Translations under genes and position numbers: made by a program | Assembly (NCBI RefSeq): GCF_014204795.1 | Contig: NZ_JACHMB010000001.1 | Location: forward strand, 1,612,001 to 1,676,000 | DNA length: 64,000 nucleotides | DNA from: Nonomuraea jabiensis | GTDB lineage: Bacteria > Actinomycetota > Actinomycetes > Streptosporangiales > Streptosporangiaceae | Direction: 5' to 3' | Shown: positions 1-9,310 of the stretch, piece after piece | Position numbering within the stretch: the first letter of the stretch is position 1 | Layout of the letters: each line of letters begins with the position of its first letter | Notes under the pieces: model-generated | Told to the model about the DNA's origin: nothing | Database searches by the model: none | The model's input: only the letters and a program-made list of their open reading frames with translations

Positions 1-346
1 CCGACAGGCCCTCGGGGAGGTCCAGGGCGGCCCTGGCGTTGCCGACCACGGCCTCGATCTTGGCCCGGTTGCGCACGATGCCCTCGTCGCCGAGCAGGCG
101 CTCGACGTCCTGCTCGGTGTACGCGGCCACCTTGACGATCGAGAACCGGTCGAAGGCGGCGCGGAAGTTCTCCCGTTTGCGCAGGATCGTCAGCCACGAC
201 AGGCCCGACTGGAACGCCTCCAGGGCCACTCGTTCGAAGACCGCGTCGTCGCCGGTGAGCGGGCGGCCCCACTCGTCGTCGTGGTAGGCGATGTAGGCGG
301 CGTTGCCCGCCATGCCCGTCCAGGAGCACCGGATCAGCTCGGTCAC
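1..346 (-). CDS. tag: DNA-3-methyladenine glycosylase I (3' end cut by window edge)
   Basis: Excises 3-methyladenine from alkylated DNA in base excision repair. The visible N-terminal ~115 residues carry the family pattern Cys-Ser-Trp near residue 7 followed by YHDDEWGRP near residues 21-29, then the FERVALEAFQSGLSW stretch typical of Tag. Start is GTG at 346, which overlaps the stop of the upstream DivIVA-like gene (GTGA overlap), so the two are translationally coupled. The C-terminal part, including the rest of the zinc site, lies outside the window. Family assignment is firm; completeness cannot be judged. Confidence 0.93.
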   Translation of the reverse strand, partial: MTELIRCSWTGMAGNAAYIAYHDDEWGRPLTGDDAVFERVALEAFQSGLSWLTILRKRENFRAAFDRFSIVKVAAYTEQDVERLLGDEGIVRNRAKIEAVVGNARAALDLPEGLS

Positions 347-1137
347 GGGCGCCCGTCCCCGTCCTTGCCCTGGGCGGCCGGCGTGGTCTCCGCGCCGTCC
401 TTGGACCCGCCCACCGGCCCGGCGGCCTCGTCGGCCCCGGCTTCGACGGTCTCGTCGGGCTTCTCGTCGGGCTTCTCGTCCGGGCCGTCCTCCGGCTTCT
501 CGTCCGGCGCGGCCTCCGGCTGCTCCCCGACGGAGGGCTCCACAGCGGTGGACTCCACAGCGGAGGGCTCCGCAACGGCGGCGGCTTCCTCGGCCGCCTC
601 GGCCTGCTCGTCCGGCGCGGCCTCCGGGGCCGGATCGCCGTCGCCCGGCGGGATCCGCCACTCCGGGTCCTCCGGCGCCCGCCGCAGGTCCGGCGTGCCG
701 TCCCAGGACACCGTGGCGCCGCTCACCTCCACGGGATCGCCGGACTCCGGCAGCTCGCGCGCCACCGCCGGGGCCTCAGGCGCGTGGTCGGTACGCAGCC
801 CCGCCCCCGGCGCGGCGTAGATCTCCTGGCGCGCGTGCAACCGGCTCGACAGCAGCTCGGAGACCCGCTGCTCCAGCACCGCGATCCGGGTGTCACGCGC
901 GCTGATCGCGTTGGCGGCCCTGCGCAGGGTCTCGTCGACGCTCGCCGTGTGGTAGCCGACCAGATTGACCGGCAGTTGGAGCGCCATGAAGTCGACCGCC
1001 GTCAGCTGTCCGGGCTCGGGCAGGTCGAGGGGCGGCACATCCGGCGGGAACTCGGTCAGCTCACCGCCCCTACCGAGGGAGACCAGGACCACACAGGCCA
1101 GGATGGCGATGGCGGCGATGGCGAGAATGACCAGCAC
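343..1137 (-). CDS. DivIVA-domain-like membrane-anchored protein
   Basis: One N-terminal transmembrane helix (VLVILAIAAIAILA) is followed by a short region resembling a DivIVA motif (FMALQLPVNLVGYHTASVDETLRR) and a predicted coiled coil (ARDTRIAVLEQRVSELL). The last ~130 residues are Glu/Pro/Ala-rich and probably disordered. Proteins of this type occur between LOG genes and tag in actinobacteria. I prefer the GTG at 1137, just before the membrane helix; an upstream start at 1179 is possible. The role is probably envelope- or division-associated, but that is inference. Confidence 0.75.
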   Translation of the reverse strand: MLVILAIAAIAILACVVLVSLGRGGELTEFPPDVPPLDLPEPGQLTAVDFMALQLPVNLVGYHTASVDETLRRAANAISARDTRIAVLEQRVSELLSSRLHARQEIYAAPGAGLRTDHAPEAPAVARELPESGDPVEVSGATVSWDGTPDLRRAPEDPEWRIPPGDGDPAPEAAPDEQAEAAEEAAAVAEPSAVESTAVEPSVGEQPEAAPDEKPEDGPDEKPDEKPDETVEAGADEAAGPVGGSKDGAETTPAAQGKDGDGRP

Positions 1138-1219
1138 ATTGGCATCGTACTCACACCATCGGGGCATGAGGTCCCGCACTTGCCGCAGTCCGTGCCTCTC
1201 CGGGCGGTGAGCGGGCCGG

Positions 1220-1804
1220 TCAGCCGGCCGCCTCGCCGAGTTCGGCGACGCTGGGCCGGACGGGTTGCGGACGCGCCTCCAGGTGGGCGAACGCCTCCTC
1301 CACCGTGGAGGTCCAGGAGATCGCGTCGAAGACGTCGGGCCGGGTGAAGCCCTCGTCGTACAGGTGGTTCATCAGCTGCTTGAGCGGGTCGTACAGACCC
1401 CAGGGGTCGAGGATCACCAAGGGGCGGTCGTGGACGCCGAGCACCCGCGCGGTCCAGATCTCGAACAGCTCCTCCAGCGTGCCGATGCCGCCGGGCAGCA
1501 CGAGGAACGCGTCGGAGCGAGCGTCCATGACCCCCTTGCGCTCGCGCATGTCGGTGGTGACGATCAGCTCGTCCGACTCCTCGTCCGCCACCTCGATGTC
1601 CACCAGCACCTGCGGGATCACGCCGATCGTGCGGCCGCCGCCCGCGCGGACGGCCGAGCCGACCGCGCCCATGCAGGAGACCGTGGCGCCGCCGCTCACC
1701 AGGGTGTGGCCCCGTCTGGCGAGCTCGGCGCCCACGTGTCCGGCCAGGTCGATGTACTTGTTGTCGATGTTCAGGCTGGAGGCGCAGAAGACGCAGATAT
1801 TCAC
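1220..1804 (-). CDS. LOG family (TIGR00730) Rossmann-fold protein, copy 1
   Basis: 194 residues from a GTG start. It carries the family motifs MRERK (near residue 85) and PGGIGTLEE (near residue 104), which in characterised LOG proteins form the nucleotide 5'-monophosphate phosphoribohydrolase site. The usual GGGxxGLMG loop reads SGGATVSCMG, so the first glycine loop is altered. It lies 11 bases downstream of a second LOG gene on the same strand and upstream of the DivIVA-like gene and tag. The physiological substrate is unknown; cytokinin-type nucleotides are known for some relatives. Confidence 0.88.
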   Translation of the reverse strand: MNICVFCASSLNIDNKYIDLAGHVGAELARRGHTLVSGGATVSCMGAVGSAVRAGGGRTIGVIPQVLVDIEVADEESDELIVTTDMRERKGVMDARSDAFLVLPGGIGTLEELFEIWTARVLGVHDRPLVILDPWGLYDPLKQLMNHLYDEGFTRPDVFDAISWTSTVEEAFAHLEARPQPVRPSVAELGEAAG

Positions 1805-1815
1805 ATCGAGGAAGC

Positions 1816-2613
<798 letters not shown>

Positions 2614-2770
2614 GCTGGTCACGCTAGCCCTCTTCGGCCGAGATAGGCGTCCTGAGCGCGAACACCGCAGGTCAGACCGGTGAATCCAACCTCTAAAAAA
2701 TCTTGAAAAAACCAGGGAACCGGATTTCCACCCCCCTGCGTCTAACTGCACGAGGGTGCTGCTCGGGACT

Positions 2771-2816
2771 GAAAGTGGTCTTCCCCGCCAAATGGCCGGC
2801 GAGGAAGGCCACTTTC
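2771..2816. terminator. Hairpin overlapping the dapE stop codon
   Basis: 19-base arms (GAAAGTGGTCTTCCCCGCC and its near-complement) pair at 17 of 19 positions around an 8-base loop. The dapE stop codon (2815-2817) lies inside the distal arm. There is no clear T-run on either side, so it may act as an attenuating or Rho-assisted terminator between dapE and the LOG genes. Confidence 0.5.
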
Positions 2817-3870
2817 ATGTTGTGAGCCAGTTGAGCATGGCCCGCTCGCTCTCGACGATCTTCGACAGCGACACGTACTCGCCCTGCTGGTGCGCCAGGT
2901 TCGGATCTCCGGGACCGTAGTTGACCGCGGGCACCCCCAGCGCGGAGAAGCGGGCGACGTCCGTCCAGCCCAGCTTGGCGCGCGGCGTGCCGCCGACGGC
3001 CGCGGCGAAGGCCGCCGCCACCGGGTGCGTCAGCCCCGGCCTGGCCCCGGGCGCGGCGTCGACGAAGCTCACCTCGAACCCGTCGAAGACCTCGCGTACG
3101 TGCTCCTGCGCCTGCTCGATCGTCAGATCCGGAGCGAACCGGTAGTTGACGGACACCACGCACAGGTCGGGGATGACGTTGCCCGCGACCCCGCCCCGGA
3201 CGCCGACCGCGTTCAGGCCCTCGTGGTATTCGAGGCCGTCGACCACCGGCAGCCGCGCCTCGTACGCGTTCAGCCTGGCCAGGACCGGCTCGATCCCGTG
3301 AATGGCGTTGACCCCGAACCACGACCTGGCGCTGTGGGCCCGCTTGCCCCTGACGGTGACCTCGGCGCGCAGCGTGCCCTGGCAGCCGCCCTCGATCGTC
3401 CCGTCGGTCGGCTCCATGAGCACCGCGAAGTCGGCGGCCAGCCAGTCGGGGTGGTCCCTGGCCACGCGGTTGAGACCGTTGCGCTCGGCCTCGACCTCCT
3501 CGCAGTCGTAGAAGACGTACGTGACGTCCTTGTTGGGGGCGGGGACGGTGGCCGCCAGCTTGAGCGCGACCGCCACGCCGGCCTTCATGTCGGACGTGCC
3601 GCACCCGTAGAGCAGGTCGCCCTCCACCCGGTTGGGCAGGTTGCCGGCGACGGGGACGGTGTCGAGGTGCCCGGCGATCAGCACCCGCTCGGACGTGCCC
3701 AGCTCGGTGCGGGCCACGACCGTCTCGCCCGACCTGTCGACCTTGAGGTGCGGCAGCGCGGACAGCGCCCGCTCGACCGCGTCGGCCAGCGCCCGCTCGT
3801 CGCCGCTCACCGACTCGATGTCCACGATCGCCGCGGTCAGCGCGCGGACGTCCTGCGTGAGATCAAGCAT
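2815..3870 (-). CDS. dapE: Succinyl-diaminopimelate desuccinylase
   Basis: Hydrolyses N-succinyl-LL-diaminopimelate to LL-diaminopimelate and succinate in lysine and peptidoglycan precursor synthesis. 351 residues of the M20 metallopeptidase family. Visible metal and catalytic motifs are AGHLDTVP (near residue 70), GTSDMKAG, and the CEEVE stretch with the catalytic glutamate. The dimerisation domain occupies the middle third. The ATG overlaps the dapD stop (TGATG), indicating a dapD-dapE operon. A strong hairpin overlaps its own stop codon. Confidence 0.95.
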   Translation of the reverse strand: MLDLTQDVRALTAAIVDIESVSGDERALADAVERALSALPHLKVDRSGETVVARTELGTSERVLIAGHLDTVPVAGNLPNRVEGDLLYGCGTSDMKAGVAVALKLAATVPAPNKDVTYVFYDCEEVEAERNGLNRVARDHPDWLAADFAVLMEPTDGTIEGGCQGTLRAEVTVRGKRAHSARSWFGVNAIHGIEPVLARLNAYEARLPVVDGLEYHEGLNAVGVRGGVAGNVIPDLCVVSVNYRFAPDLTIEQAQEHVREVFDGFEVSFVDAAPGARPGLTHPVAAAFAAAVGGTPRAKLGWTDVARFSALGVPAVNYGPGDPNLAHQQGEYVSLSKIVESERAMLNWLTT

Positions 3871-4703
3871 CAGGTGTTCACTCCGTGTTCGCGCAGCACG
3901 TCGTTGAGCGCCGCCTTGTCGTGTCGCTGCCCCGGCTCCAGGCGCTTGAGCACCAGCACGCACGGCAGGCCGAACGTGCCGCCGGGGAACTCCTTCTGCC
4001 GGGTGCCGCCGACGGCCACGCACCAGTCGGGGATGTGGCCGCGGGCCAACTCCTCGCCGGTCTGCACGTCGATCACCGGGATCGAGCCGGACAGGATCGT
4101 TCCGGCGCCGACGACCGCGCCCTCGCCCACCCGGGCGCCCTCGACGATCATCGACCGGCTGCCGATCAGCGCGCCGTCGCCGACGACGACCGGCACGGCG
4201 TTGGGCGGCTCCAGCACGCCGCCGATGCCCGACCCACCCGACAGGTGGACGTTCTTCCCGATCTGCGCGCACGAGCCGACGGTGGCCCAGGTGTCCACCA
4301 TGGTCCCCTCGTCCACGTACGCGCCGATGTTCGTGAACGACGGCATCAGCACCACCCCGGGCGCCAGGTACGAGCCCCAGCGGGCGATCGCGCCGGGCAC
4401 CACGCGCACGCCGTCGAGCGAGCTCTTGAGCGGGACCCGGTCGTGGTGCTGGAAGTCGCCCACCTGCGAGCGCGCCATGCCGAGCACCTTGAAGCTGAGC
4501 AGGATGGCCCGTTTGGCGCGTTCGTCCACGACCACCTCGCCACCCTCCAGGCGCGCGGCCCTGGCCTCGCCCCTGTCGAGCAGGTCGACGGCGCCGACGA
4601 TCAGCCGGCGCGCCTCGGCGTCGGCCGGCGACAGCTCCGCCCGGCGCTCCCACAACTCGTCCACCACCGGGGAAATCGGTGAGGTGGTGCTCACGTCACT
4701 CAT
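3870..4703 (-). CDS. dapD: Tetrahydrodipicolinate N-succinyltransferase
   Basis: Transfers succinyl from succinyl-CoA to tetrahydrodipicolinate, the first step of the succinylase branch. The central part has hexapeptide repeats forming a left-handed beta-helix (for example VLMPSFTNIGAYVDEGTMV, IGKNVHLSGGSGIGG). The protein belongs to the actinobacterial DapD subtype. ATG at 4703 is preferred; a GTG two codons upstream (4709) is possible. It is divergent from the 4742 gene with under 40 bases between starts, so the two promoters must overlap or reach into coding sequence. Confidence 0.94.
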   Translation of the reverse strand: MSDVSTTSPISPVVDELWERRAELSPADAEARRLIVGAVDLLDRGEARAARLEGGEVVVDERAKRAILLSFKVLGMARSQVGDFQHHDRVPLKSSLDGVRVVPGAIARWGSYLAPGVVLMPSFTNIGAYVDEGTMVDTWATVGSCAQIGKNVHLSGGSGIGGVLEPPNAVPVVVGDGALIGSRSMIVEGARVGEGAVVGAGTILSGSIPVIDVQTGEELARGHIPDWCVAVGGTRQKEFPGGTFGLPCVLVLKRLEPGQRHDKAALNDVLREHGVNT

Positions 4704-4741
4704 GGCCACGGAGCTTATCCGCCACGGGTAGGTTCTTCAGG

Positions 4742-5563
4742 GTGCGCCTGCGCTTCTCCCGTGGAGTCATCACCATCGCGATCATCGTCATCGTGCTCGC
4801 CGTGGGCATCTCCGTGGGCCTCTTCAACCTGCTGAAGAAGACCAAGCCGCTGGCGGTGAAGCCGGAGCCGCACTGCACCGTGCGCACCCCGCTCGGCGAG
4901 CGCTATCTCGACTTCGAGCAGGCCGAGATCTCCGCCACCATCGCGGCCGTCGCGGCCCGCCGCCGGCTGCCCGAGCGGGCCGTCGTGATCGCGTACGCCA
5001 CGGCGCTGCAGGAATCCAAGATCTACAACCTGCCCTGGGGCGACCGCGACTCGGTGGGCGTGTTCCAGCAGCGGGAGTCGCAGGGCTGGGGCACCAAGAA
5101 GCAGCTCATGGACCCCGTCTACGCCACGAACAAGTTCTTCGCCGCGCTGGAGAAGGTCAAGAACTACCGCAAGCTGCCGGTGGCCGAAGCGGCCCAGGCG
5201 GTGCAGCGCTCGGCGGGCGGCTACGCGTACGCGGATCACGAGCCGGAGGCCAAACTGCTCGCCGCCGCCTTCACCGGGCGTGTCCCGCGCGCCGTCCACT
5301 GCTGGTACCCGCCGGGCAAGAAGACCCCGGCGCCGCAGCCCCGCACCGCCGAGGCCCGCAAGCAGCTGGCCAGGTCGCTCGGCAGCACGGCCGTCACCTC
5401 GGAGCGGCGCGGCTGGCTGATCGCCGCCTGGTCGGTGTCCTTTGCCCAGAAGTACGCGCTGCGCCAGGTCGGGTACGCGGGGGCGACGTGGAAGAACGAC
5501 GTGGAGCTCGAGAACTGGCAGACCGGCGGCAAGGCCGGCAACCGCGAGGTCGAGCTCTCCTAA
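4742..5563 (+). CDS. Membrane-anchored lysozyme-like protein
   Basis: About 273 residues from a GTG start. An N-terminal transmembrane helix (residues ~8-28) precedes an extracytoplasmic domain with ALQESKIYNL and GDRDSVGVFQQRESQGWG, the pattern of lysozyme-like/transglycosylase folds, with the Glu of QES as the possible catalytic acid. The family is common in actinobacteria near dapD. It could trim or remodel peptidoglycan, which would fit the diaminopimelate neighbours, but activity is inferred. The 3' end overlaps the convergent DUF4178 gene by four bases. Confidence 0.75.
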   Translation: MRLRFSRGVITIAIIVIVLAVGISVGLFNLLKKTKPLAVKPEPHCTVRTPLGERYLDFEQAEISATIAAVAARRRLPERAVVIAYATALQESKIYNLPWGDRDSVGVFQQRESQGWGTKKQLMDPVYATNKFFAALEKVKNYRKLPVAEAAQAVQRSAGGYAYADHEPEAKLLAAAFTGRVPRAVHCWYPPGKKTPAPQPRTAEARKQLARSLGSTAVTSERRGWLIAAWSVSFAQKYALRQVGYAGATWKNDVELENWQTGGKAGNREVELS

Positions 5564-6216
5564 GAGGCGCGGCGGACGATGGTGATGGAGCCCGGCGGCA
5601 GGGGCTGGGCGTAACTGGCCGTCCACGACTGGCCCTGGATGCGTTCGAACGACAGCAGCCGCCCGTCCGAGGCGCGATAGTCCGCGAAGTCCAGCAGGCC
5701 CCGGTCGGGATGGCCGGTGTCGCCCTCGCTGCGGAACGCCGCCGTGCCCCGCTCGATCGGGGAGAACTCCACGCCCTCCATGATCAGCATGCTCTTGGCC
5801 GGGACCATGCCCTGCGTGGGCACATCCGTCCAGAGCTGGACCTCCAGGTGGGGCGAGTCACCCTCGTGCGCCTCGACGGAGAGCCACTGGAAGCGGCGTG
5901 CGCTGTCCCGGAGGAGATATTCGACCCACTGCTGCCCCTGCCAGGACACGAACAGGGCGCCGAGCACCCGGCGGGGAGACCCGTGCACCTCGATCCGGTC
6001 GCCGACCCGGATCGTGCGGGGGTCGGTGTAGTCGGTGCCGGCATGCCCGGGCGCGCTCACAGGCGCCGGCAGCGGGGTCTCGATGGGAGCGACCTCGACC
6101 GGCGGCGAGCTCGTTCGGCCCTTCCTGTCCTGTCGCATGGTGGCCAGAAAGGCCCCAAGCAGCAGGAGGACGGTGGCGATGCTCAGCCCGAGTACGACCA
6201 TGGAGGTCATGCTCAT
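5560..6216 (-). CDS. DUF4178-type membrane-anchored protein
   Basis: 218 residues. The N-terminal transmembrane helix (VVLGLSIATVLLLLGAFLA) is followed by a Pro-rich linker and a beta-rich domain beginning at IRVGDRIEVHGSPRRVLGAL and containing QWVEYLLRD and FQWLSVEAHEG, characteristic of DUF4178. Function is unknown. It converges with the lysozyme-like gene. Two further in-frame ATG codons occur near the start, so the exact N-terminus is uncertain by up to five residues. Confidence 0.75.
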   Translation of the reverse strand: MSMTSMVVLGLSIATVLLLLGAFLATMRQDRKGRTSSPPVEVAPIETPLPAPVSAPGHAGTDYTDPRTIRVGDRIEVHGSPRRVLGALFVSWQGQQWVEYLLRDSARRFQWLSVEAHEGDSPHLEVQLWTDVPTQGMVPAKSMLIMEGVEFSPIERGTAAFRSEGDTGHPDRGLLDFADYRASDGRLLSFERIQGQSWTASYAQPLPPGSITIVRRAS

Positions 6217-6307
6217 CGATCAGCTCGCTCCACTCGCGGTCTGCCTCGGCAAAAGCCCTTATCAATTTATGCGTGTCAGCCGGATTGCCCGGCTATGACG
6301 GGGGATC

Positions 6308-7378
6308 CTACTGGAGGCGGCGCACCGCCGCACCGATCCGCTCATCAGTCGCGGTGACCGCGATGCGGATGTGCCGCTCACCTGCCGATCCGTAGAACTC
6401 GCCCGGCGCGACCAAAATGCCGATTTCGGAAAGCTTGCCGACCTGATCCCAGGCGCTCTGCCCGTTCGACGCCCAGAAGTACAGCCCGGCCGTCGAATGG
6501 TCGATGTGCCACCCCGCCCGCTCCAGCGCGGGCCGCAGCAGGGCGCGACGGGCGGCGTACAGCTCGCGCTGCCGGTCGGCGTGCTCGTCGTCGCCGAGCG
6601 CGACCGTCATGGCGGCCTGTACGGGCTGGGGCATGATCATGCCGGCGTGCTTGCGCGTCTCCAGCAGTCGCTTGACCAGGACGGGATCTCCCGTCACGAA
6701 CCCGGCGCGGTAGCCGGCCAGGTTGGAGCGCTTGGAGAGCGAGTGGACCGCGAGCAGCCCTTCGTGGGAGCCGCCGCAGACGTCGGGATGGAGGATCGAG
6801 ACCGGTTCCTGCTCCCAGCCGAGCTCGATGTAGCACTCGTCGGAGGCCACGACGGCGCCGCGCTCGCGGGCCCAGGAGACCACCTTGCGCAGGTGTTCGG
6901 CGGGCAGCACCCGGCCCGTGGGGTTGCCCGGGGAGTTGACCCAGATGAGGTCGACGCGCTCGGGGCCGAGCGCGAGCGTGCTGTCTGAGGCAGTGCCCAC
7001 CGCCCCGGCCAGCCGGGCGCCCACGTCGTAGGTGGGGTAGGCCAGCTCGGGGAAGACCACCCGCCTGGCGCCCAGGTAGGTGGGCAGCCAGGCGACGAAC
7101 TCCTTGGAGCCGATCAGCGGGAGCACGTCCTGCTGGTCGACGGTGACGCCGTGCCTGCGCTGCAGCCACCCGGCCGCGGCCTCACGCAGCGCCTTGGTGC
7201 CGTGCGTGAACGGGTAGCCGGGGCTGTCGGCCGCCCGCGCGAGAGCGTCCTGGACGATCTGCGGCACGGGATCGACCGGCGTGCCGATCGAGAGGTCGAC
7301 GATGCCGTCGGGATGTGCGAGCGCGCGCTCCTTGTACGGCTCCAGCCGGTCCCAGGGGAAGTCGGGCAACTTGTTCAC
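6308..7378 (-). CDS. dapC: N-succinyl-LL-diaminopimelate aminotransferase
   Basis: PLP-dependent class I/II aminotransferase making N-succinyl-LL-diaminopimelate. 356 residues from a GTG start. Visible features are the substrate motif PGYPFTHG, SPGNPTGR around the cofactor-binding Asn, and SLSKRSNLAGYRAGF with the Schiff-base Lys near residue 214. With dapD and dapE at 2.8-4.7 kb it completes the succinylase steps. It sits directly downstream of fdxA, the usual actinobacterial pairing. Confidence 0.93.
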   Translation of the reverse strand: MNKLPDFPWDRLEPYKERALAHPDGIVDLSIGTPVDPVPQIVQDALARAADSPGYPFTHGTKALREAAAGWLQRRHGVTVDQQDVLPLIGSKEFVAWLPTYLGARRVVFPELAYPTYDVGARLAGAVGTASDSTLALGPERVDLIWVNSPGNPTGRVLPAEHLRKVVSWARERGAVVASDECYIELGWEQEPVSILHPDVCGGSHEGLLAVHSLSKRSNLAGYRAGFVTGDPVLVKRLLETRKHAGMIMPQPVQAAMTVALGDDEHADRQRELYAARRALLRPALERAGWHIDHSTAGLYFWASNGQSAWDQVGKLSEIGILVAPGEFYGSAGERHIRIAVTATDERIGAAVRRLQ

Positions 7379-7457
7379 GGTTCTCCGTACTCGAAAAGCG
7401 CACGCCGACGGGGCGCATCCGGCGCGGATGCCCCCGTATACGGCGCGACAGGATCGT

Positions 7458-7784
7458 CTAGTGGTCCTCACCCTGCGGCGGCAGGGCGGCCACCACCGGG
7501 TGGTCCTTGTCGATCTTCCCGACCTTCGAGGCGCCACCGGGCGAGCCGAGGTCTTCGAAGAAGTCCACGTTCGCCTTGTAGAAGTCCTTCCACTGCTCGG
7601 GAAGGTCGTCCTCATAGAAAATCGCCTCGACGGGGCATACAGGCTCACACGCGCCGCAGTCCACGCACTCGTCGGGGTGGATGTAAAGCATGCGCTCGCC
7701 CTCGTAGATGCAATCGACGGGGCACTCCTCGATGCACGCCTTGTCCAGGACGTCCACGCAAGGCTGCGCGATGACGTAGGTCAC
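7458..7784 (-). CDS. fdxA: 7-iron ferredoxin
   Basis: 108 residues. Two cysteine clusters are present: CIEECPVDC with an upstream Cys for a [3Fe-4S]-type site, and [12 protein letters not shown] for the [4Fe-4S] site. The long C-terminal tail after [14 protein letters not shown] is typical of the FdxA type. It carries electrons in the cytosol; partners are not identified here. It is transcribed towards dapC with an 80-base gap. Confidence 0.95.
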   Translation of the reverse strand: MTYVIAQPCVDVLDKACIEECPVDCIYEGERMLYIHPDECVDCGACEPVCPVEAIFYEDDLPEQWKDFYKANVDFFEDLGSPGGASKVGKIDKDHPVVAALPPQGEDH

Positions 7785-7889
7785 CTCGAGCTCCTTCTTC
7801 TCCGCACCATGGCATGACTCTGACCGCGGTTTGCTACGCCCTAGTATTGCCGTGCTTGCCAGCTGGCCGAAACGGAGGGTGGCAAAGTC

Positions 7890-8120
7890 GTGGCCGCACG
7901 TCTCATCATCGCGATCACAAGTCAGGATATAGGTGCACGCATCACCACCCGCAGGCGCGTTCCTGGGGGATTTCGAGATGCCGTGGGCATCCTCGTGTCG
8001 TGGGAGAACGGACTACTCAAAGTTCGCAAAAGAGACGGCAGCGTGGTGGAGATCCCAGAAGAGACGCTGGTGGCCGCCAAGGTGGTTCCGGCCGCGCCTC
8101 CTCGACCTGAACGGATGTAA
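7890..8120 (+). CDS. Small conserved protein resembling the N-terminus of an acetyltransferase-like family
   Basis: 76 residues from a GTG start. The sequence is beta-rich ([38 protein letters not shown]), compatible with an SH3-like barrel. In many actinobacteria a similar module heads a longer GNAT-type protein divergent from fdxA; here only the module is present. It is divergent from fdxA. Whether this is a complete small protein or a reduced gene is unclear. Confidence 0.6.
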   Translation: MAARLIIAITSQDIGARITTRRRVPGGFRDAVGILVSWENGLLKVRKRDGSVVEIPEETLVAAKVVPAAPPRPERM

Positions 8121-8137
8121 CGGTAAGTATTCGTTGT

Positions 8138-9208
8138 GTGACCGTACGTACCTGCGCCGCCGCAGCAGCCATCCTCGCCAGCGCCGGATGCGGCGCGTCG
8201 TCCACCCACTCCACCTCCGCCCAGCCCAAGAACCTGCCGCCGGTCAACGTCCAGGCGAGCTCCATGAAGGCCGGCTTCGCCACCATGGACCGGCTGGTCG
8301 AGGCCGCCAAGCGCGAGGGGCGGCTCAACGTGATCGCGCTGCCCCACGACTGGGTCAACTACGGCGAGATCATCGAGACGTTCGCCGACAAGTACGGGCT
8401 CAAGGTCAACGAACTGGAGCCGAACGCCGGCAGCAAGCGCGAGCTGGACGCCGCCGCGCAGCTCAAGCCCGACGTCTTCGACCTGACCCTGGACGTGGCC
8501 GTCTCGGCGGCCGACCGGTTCGCCCCGTACAAGGTGCAGAGCTGGCAGGACCTGCCCGACGACGTCAAGGACCCGTCCGGCGCCTGGTACGCCGCCTACG
8601 GCGGCTACATGTCCATCGGGTACGACCCGCGCGAGGTCAAGCCCCCGGCCTCCTTCGCCGACCTGCTCAATCCCGGCTACCGGGTCGCGCTCGACGGCGA
8701 CCCGCTGCGCGCGGACGGGGCGTTCGACGGCGTGATGGCCGCCTCCATGCGCTCGGGCGTGCCGCAGCCGTCGCAGGGGGTGGCGCTGTTCGCCAAGCTC
8801 AAGCAGGCCGGGCGGCTCACCGACCTGGCCAAGGCCAACACGGTCATCGCCTGGGACCACCTGAACGCGGCCCGCAGCGCCGCCCACTCCGACGCGTGGA
8901 AGGTCACGATCCCCAAGGACGCGCCGCTCGGCGGCTACCACATGCAGGCCATCAGCAAGACGGCCCCGCATCCGGCCGCGGCCCGCCTCTGGCAGGAGTT
9001 CCTGTTCTCGAACGAGGGCCAGAACCTCTTCCAGAAGGGTTTCGCCCGCCCGGCGCGCAGTGAGGCGATGCTCATGAAGGGCACGCTCGACGCCGAGCAG
9101 GCCGCGAAACTTCCCAAGGCGCCGGGCCCGCCGGTCCTCATGACAATCCCGCAGGCAGACGCCGCGAAGGCGTATCTCAGCCGGGAATGGACCAAGAGTG
9201 TCGGATGA
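8138..9208 (+). CDS. Extracellular solute-binding lipoprotein, orphan
   Basis: 356 residues. A short signal peptide ends in a lipobox (LASAGC, Cys near residue 18). The body has the type-2 periplasmic-binding fold: REGRLNVIALPHDWVNYGEIIETFADKYG at the start of domain 1, then NTVIAWDHLNAARS and a C-terminal FLFSNEGQNLFQKGFARPAR block, as in polyamine or Fe(III)-type ABC binding proteins. No permease or ATPase gene is adjacent, so the transporter partner is elsewhere or absent. The GTG start lies 17 bases after the preceding gene. Confidence 0.85.
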   Translation: MTVRTCAAAAAILASAGCGASSTHSTSAQPKNLPPVNVQASSMKAGFATMDRLVEAAKREGRLNVIALPHDWVNYGEIIETFADKYGLKVNELEPNAGSKRELDAAAQLKPDVFDLTLDVAVSAADRFAPYKVQSWQDLPDDVKDPSGAWYAAYGGYMSIGYDPREVKPPASFADLLNPGYRVALDGDPLRADGAFDGVMAASMRSGVPQPSQGVALFAKLKQAGRLTDLAKANTVIAWDHLNAARSAAHSDAWKVTIPKDAPLGGYHMQAISKTAPHPAAARLWQEFLFSNEGQNLFQKGFARPARSEAMLMKGTLDAEQAAKLPKAPGPPVLMTIPQADAAKAYLSREWTKSVG

Positions 9209-9258
9209 GTCCGATGTGACTTGATATGTCGTAGGGACGTTCAGGCTCTAAAGTGAGC

Positions 9259-9288
9259 AGACAGCACGGCCAGGGGGGCCCGTTGTCT
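9259..9288 (+). terminator. Weak hairpin after the solute-binding protein gene
   Basis: AGACA and TGTCT arms flank an inner GGCC/GGCC pairing, about 50 bases after the stop codon. The stem is interrupted and lacks a T-run, so this is only a possible terminator. Confidence 0.3.
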
Positions 9289-9310
9289 GATCGAATGTGA
9301 GCTGATCGTC

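Noticed and set aside
343..905. Plus-strand open frames over the DivIVA-like gene
   Set aside because: They are Arg/Pro/Ser-rich complements of the Glu/Ala/Pro-rich C-terminus of the minus-strand gene and show no domain.
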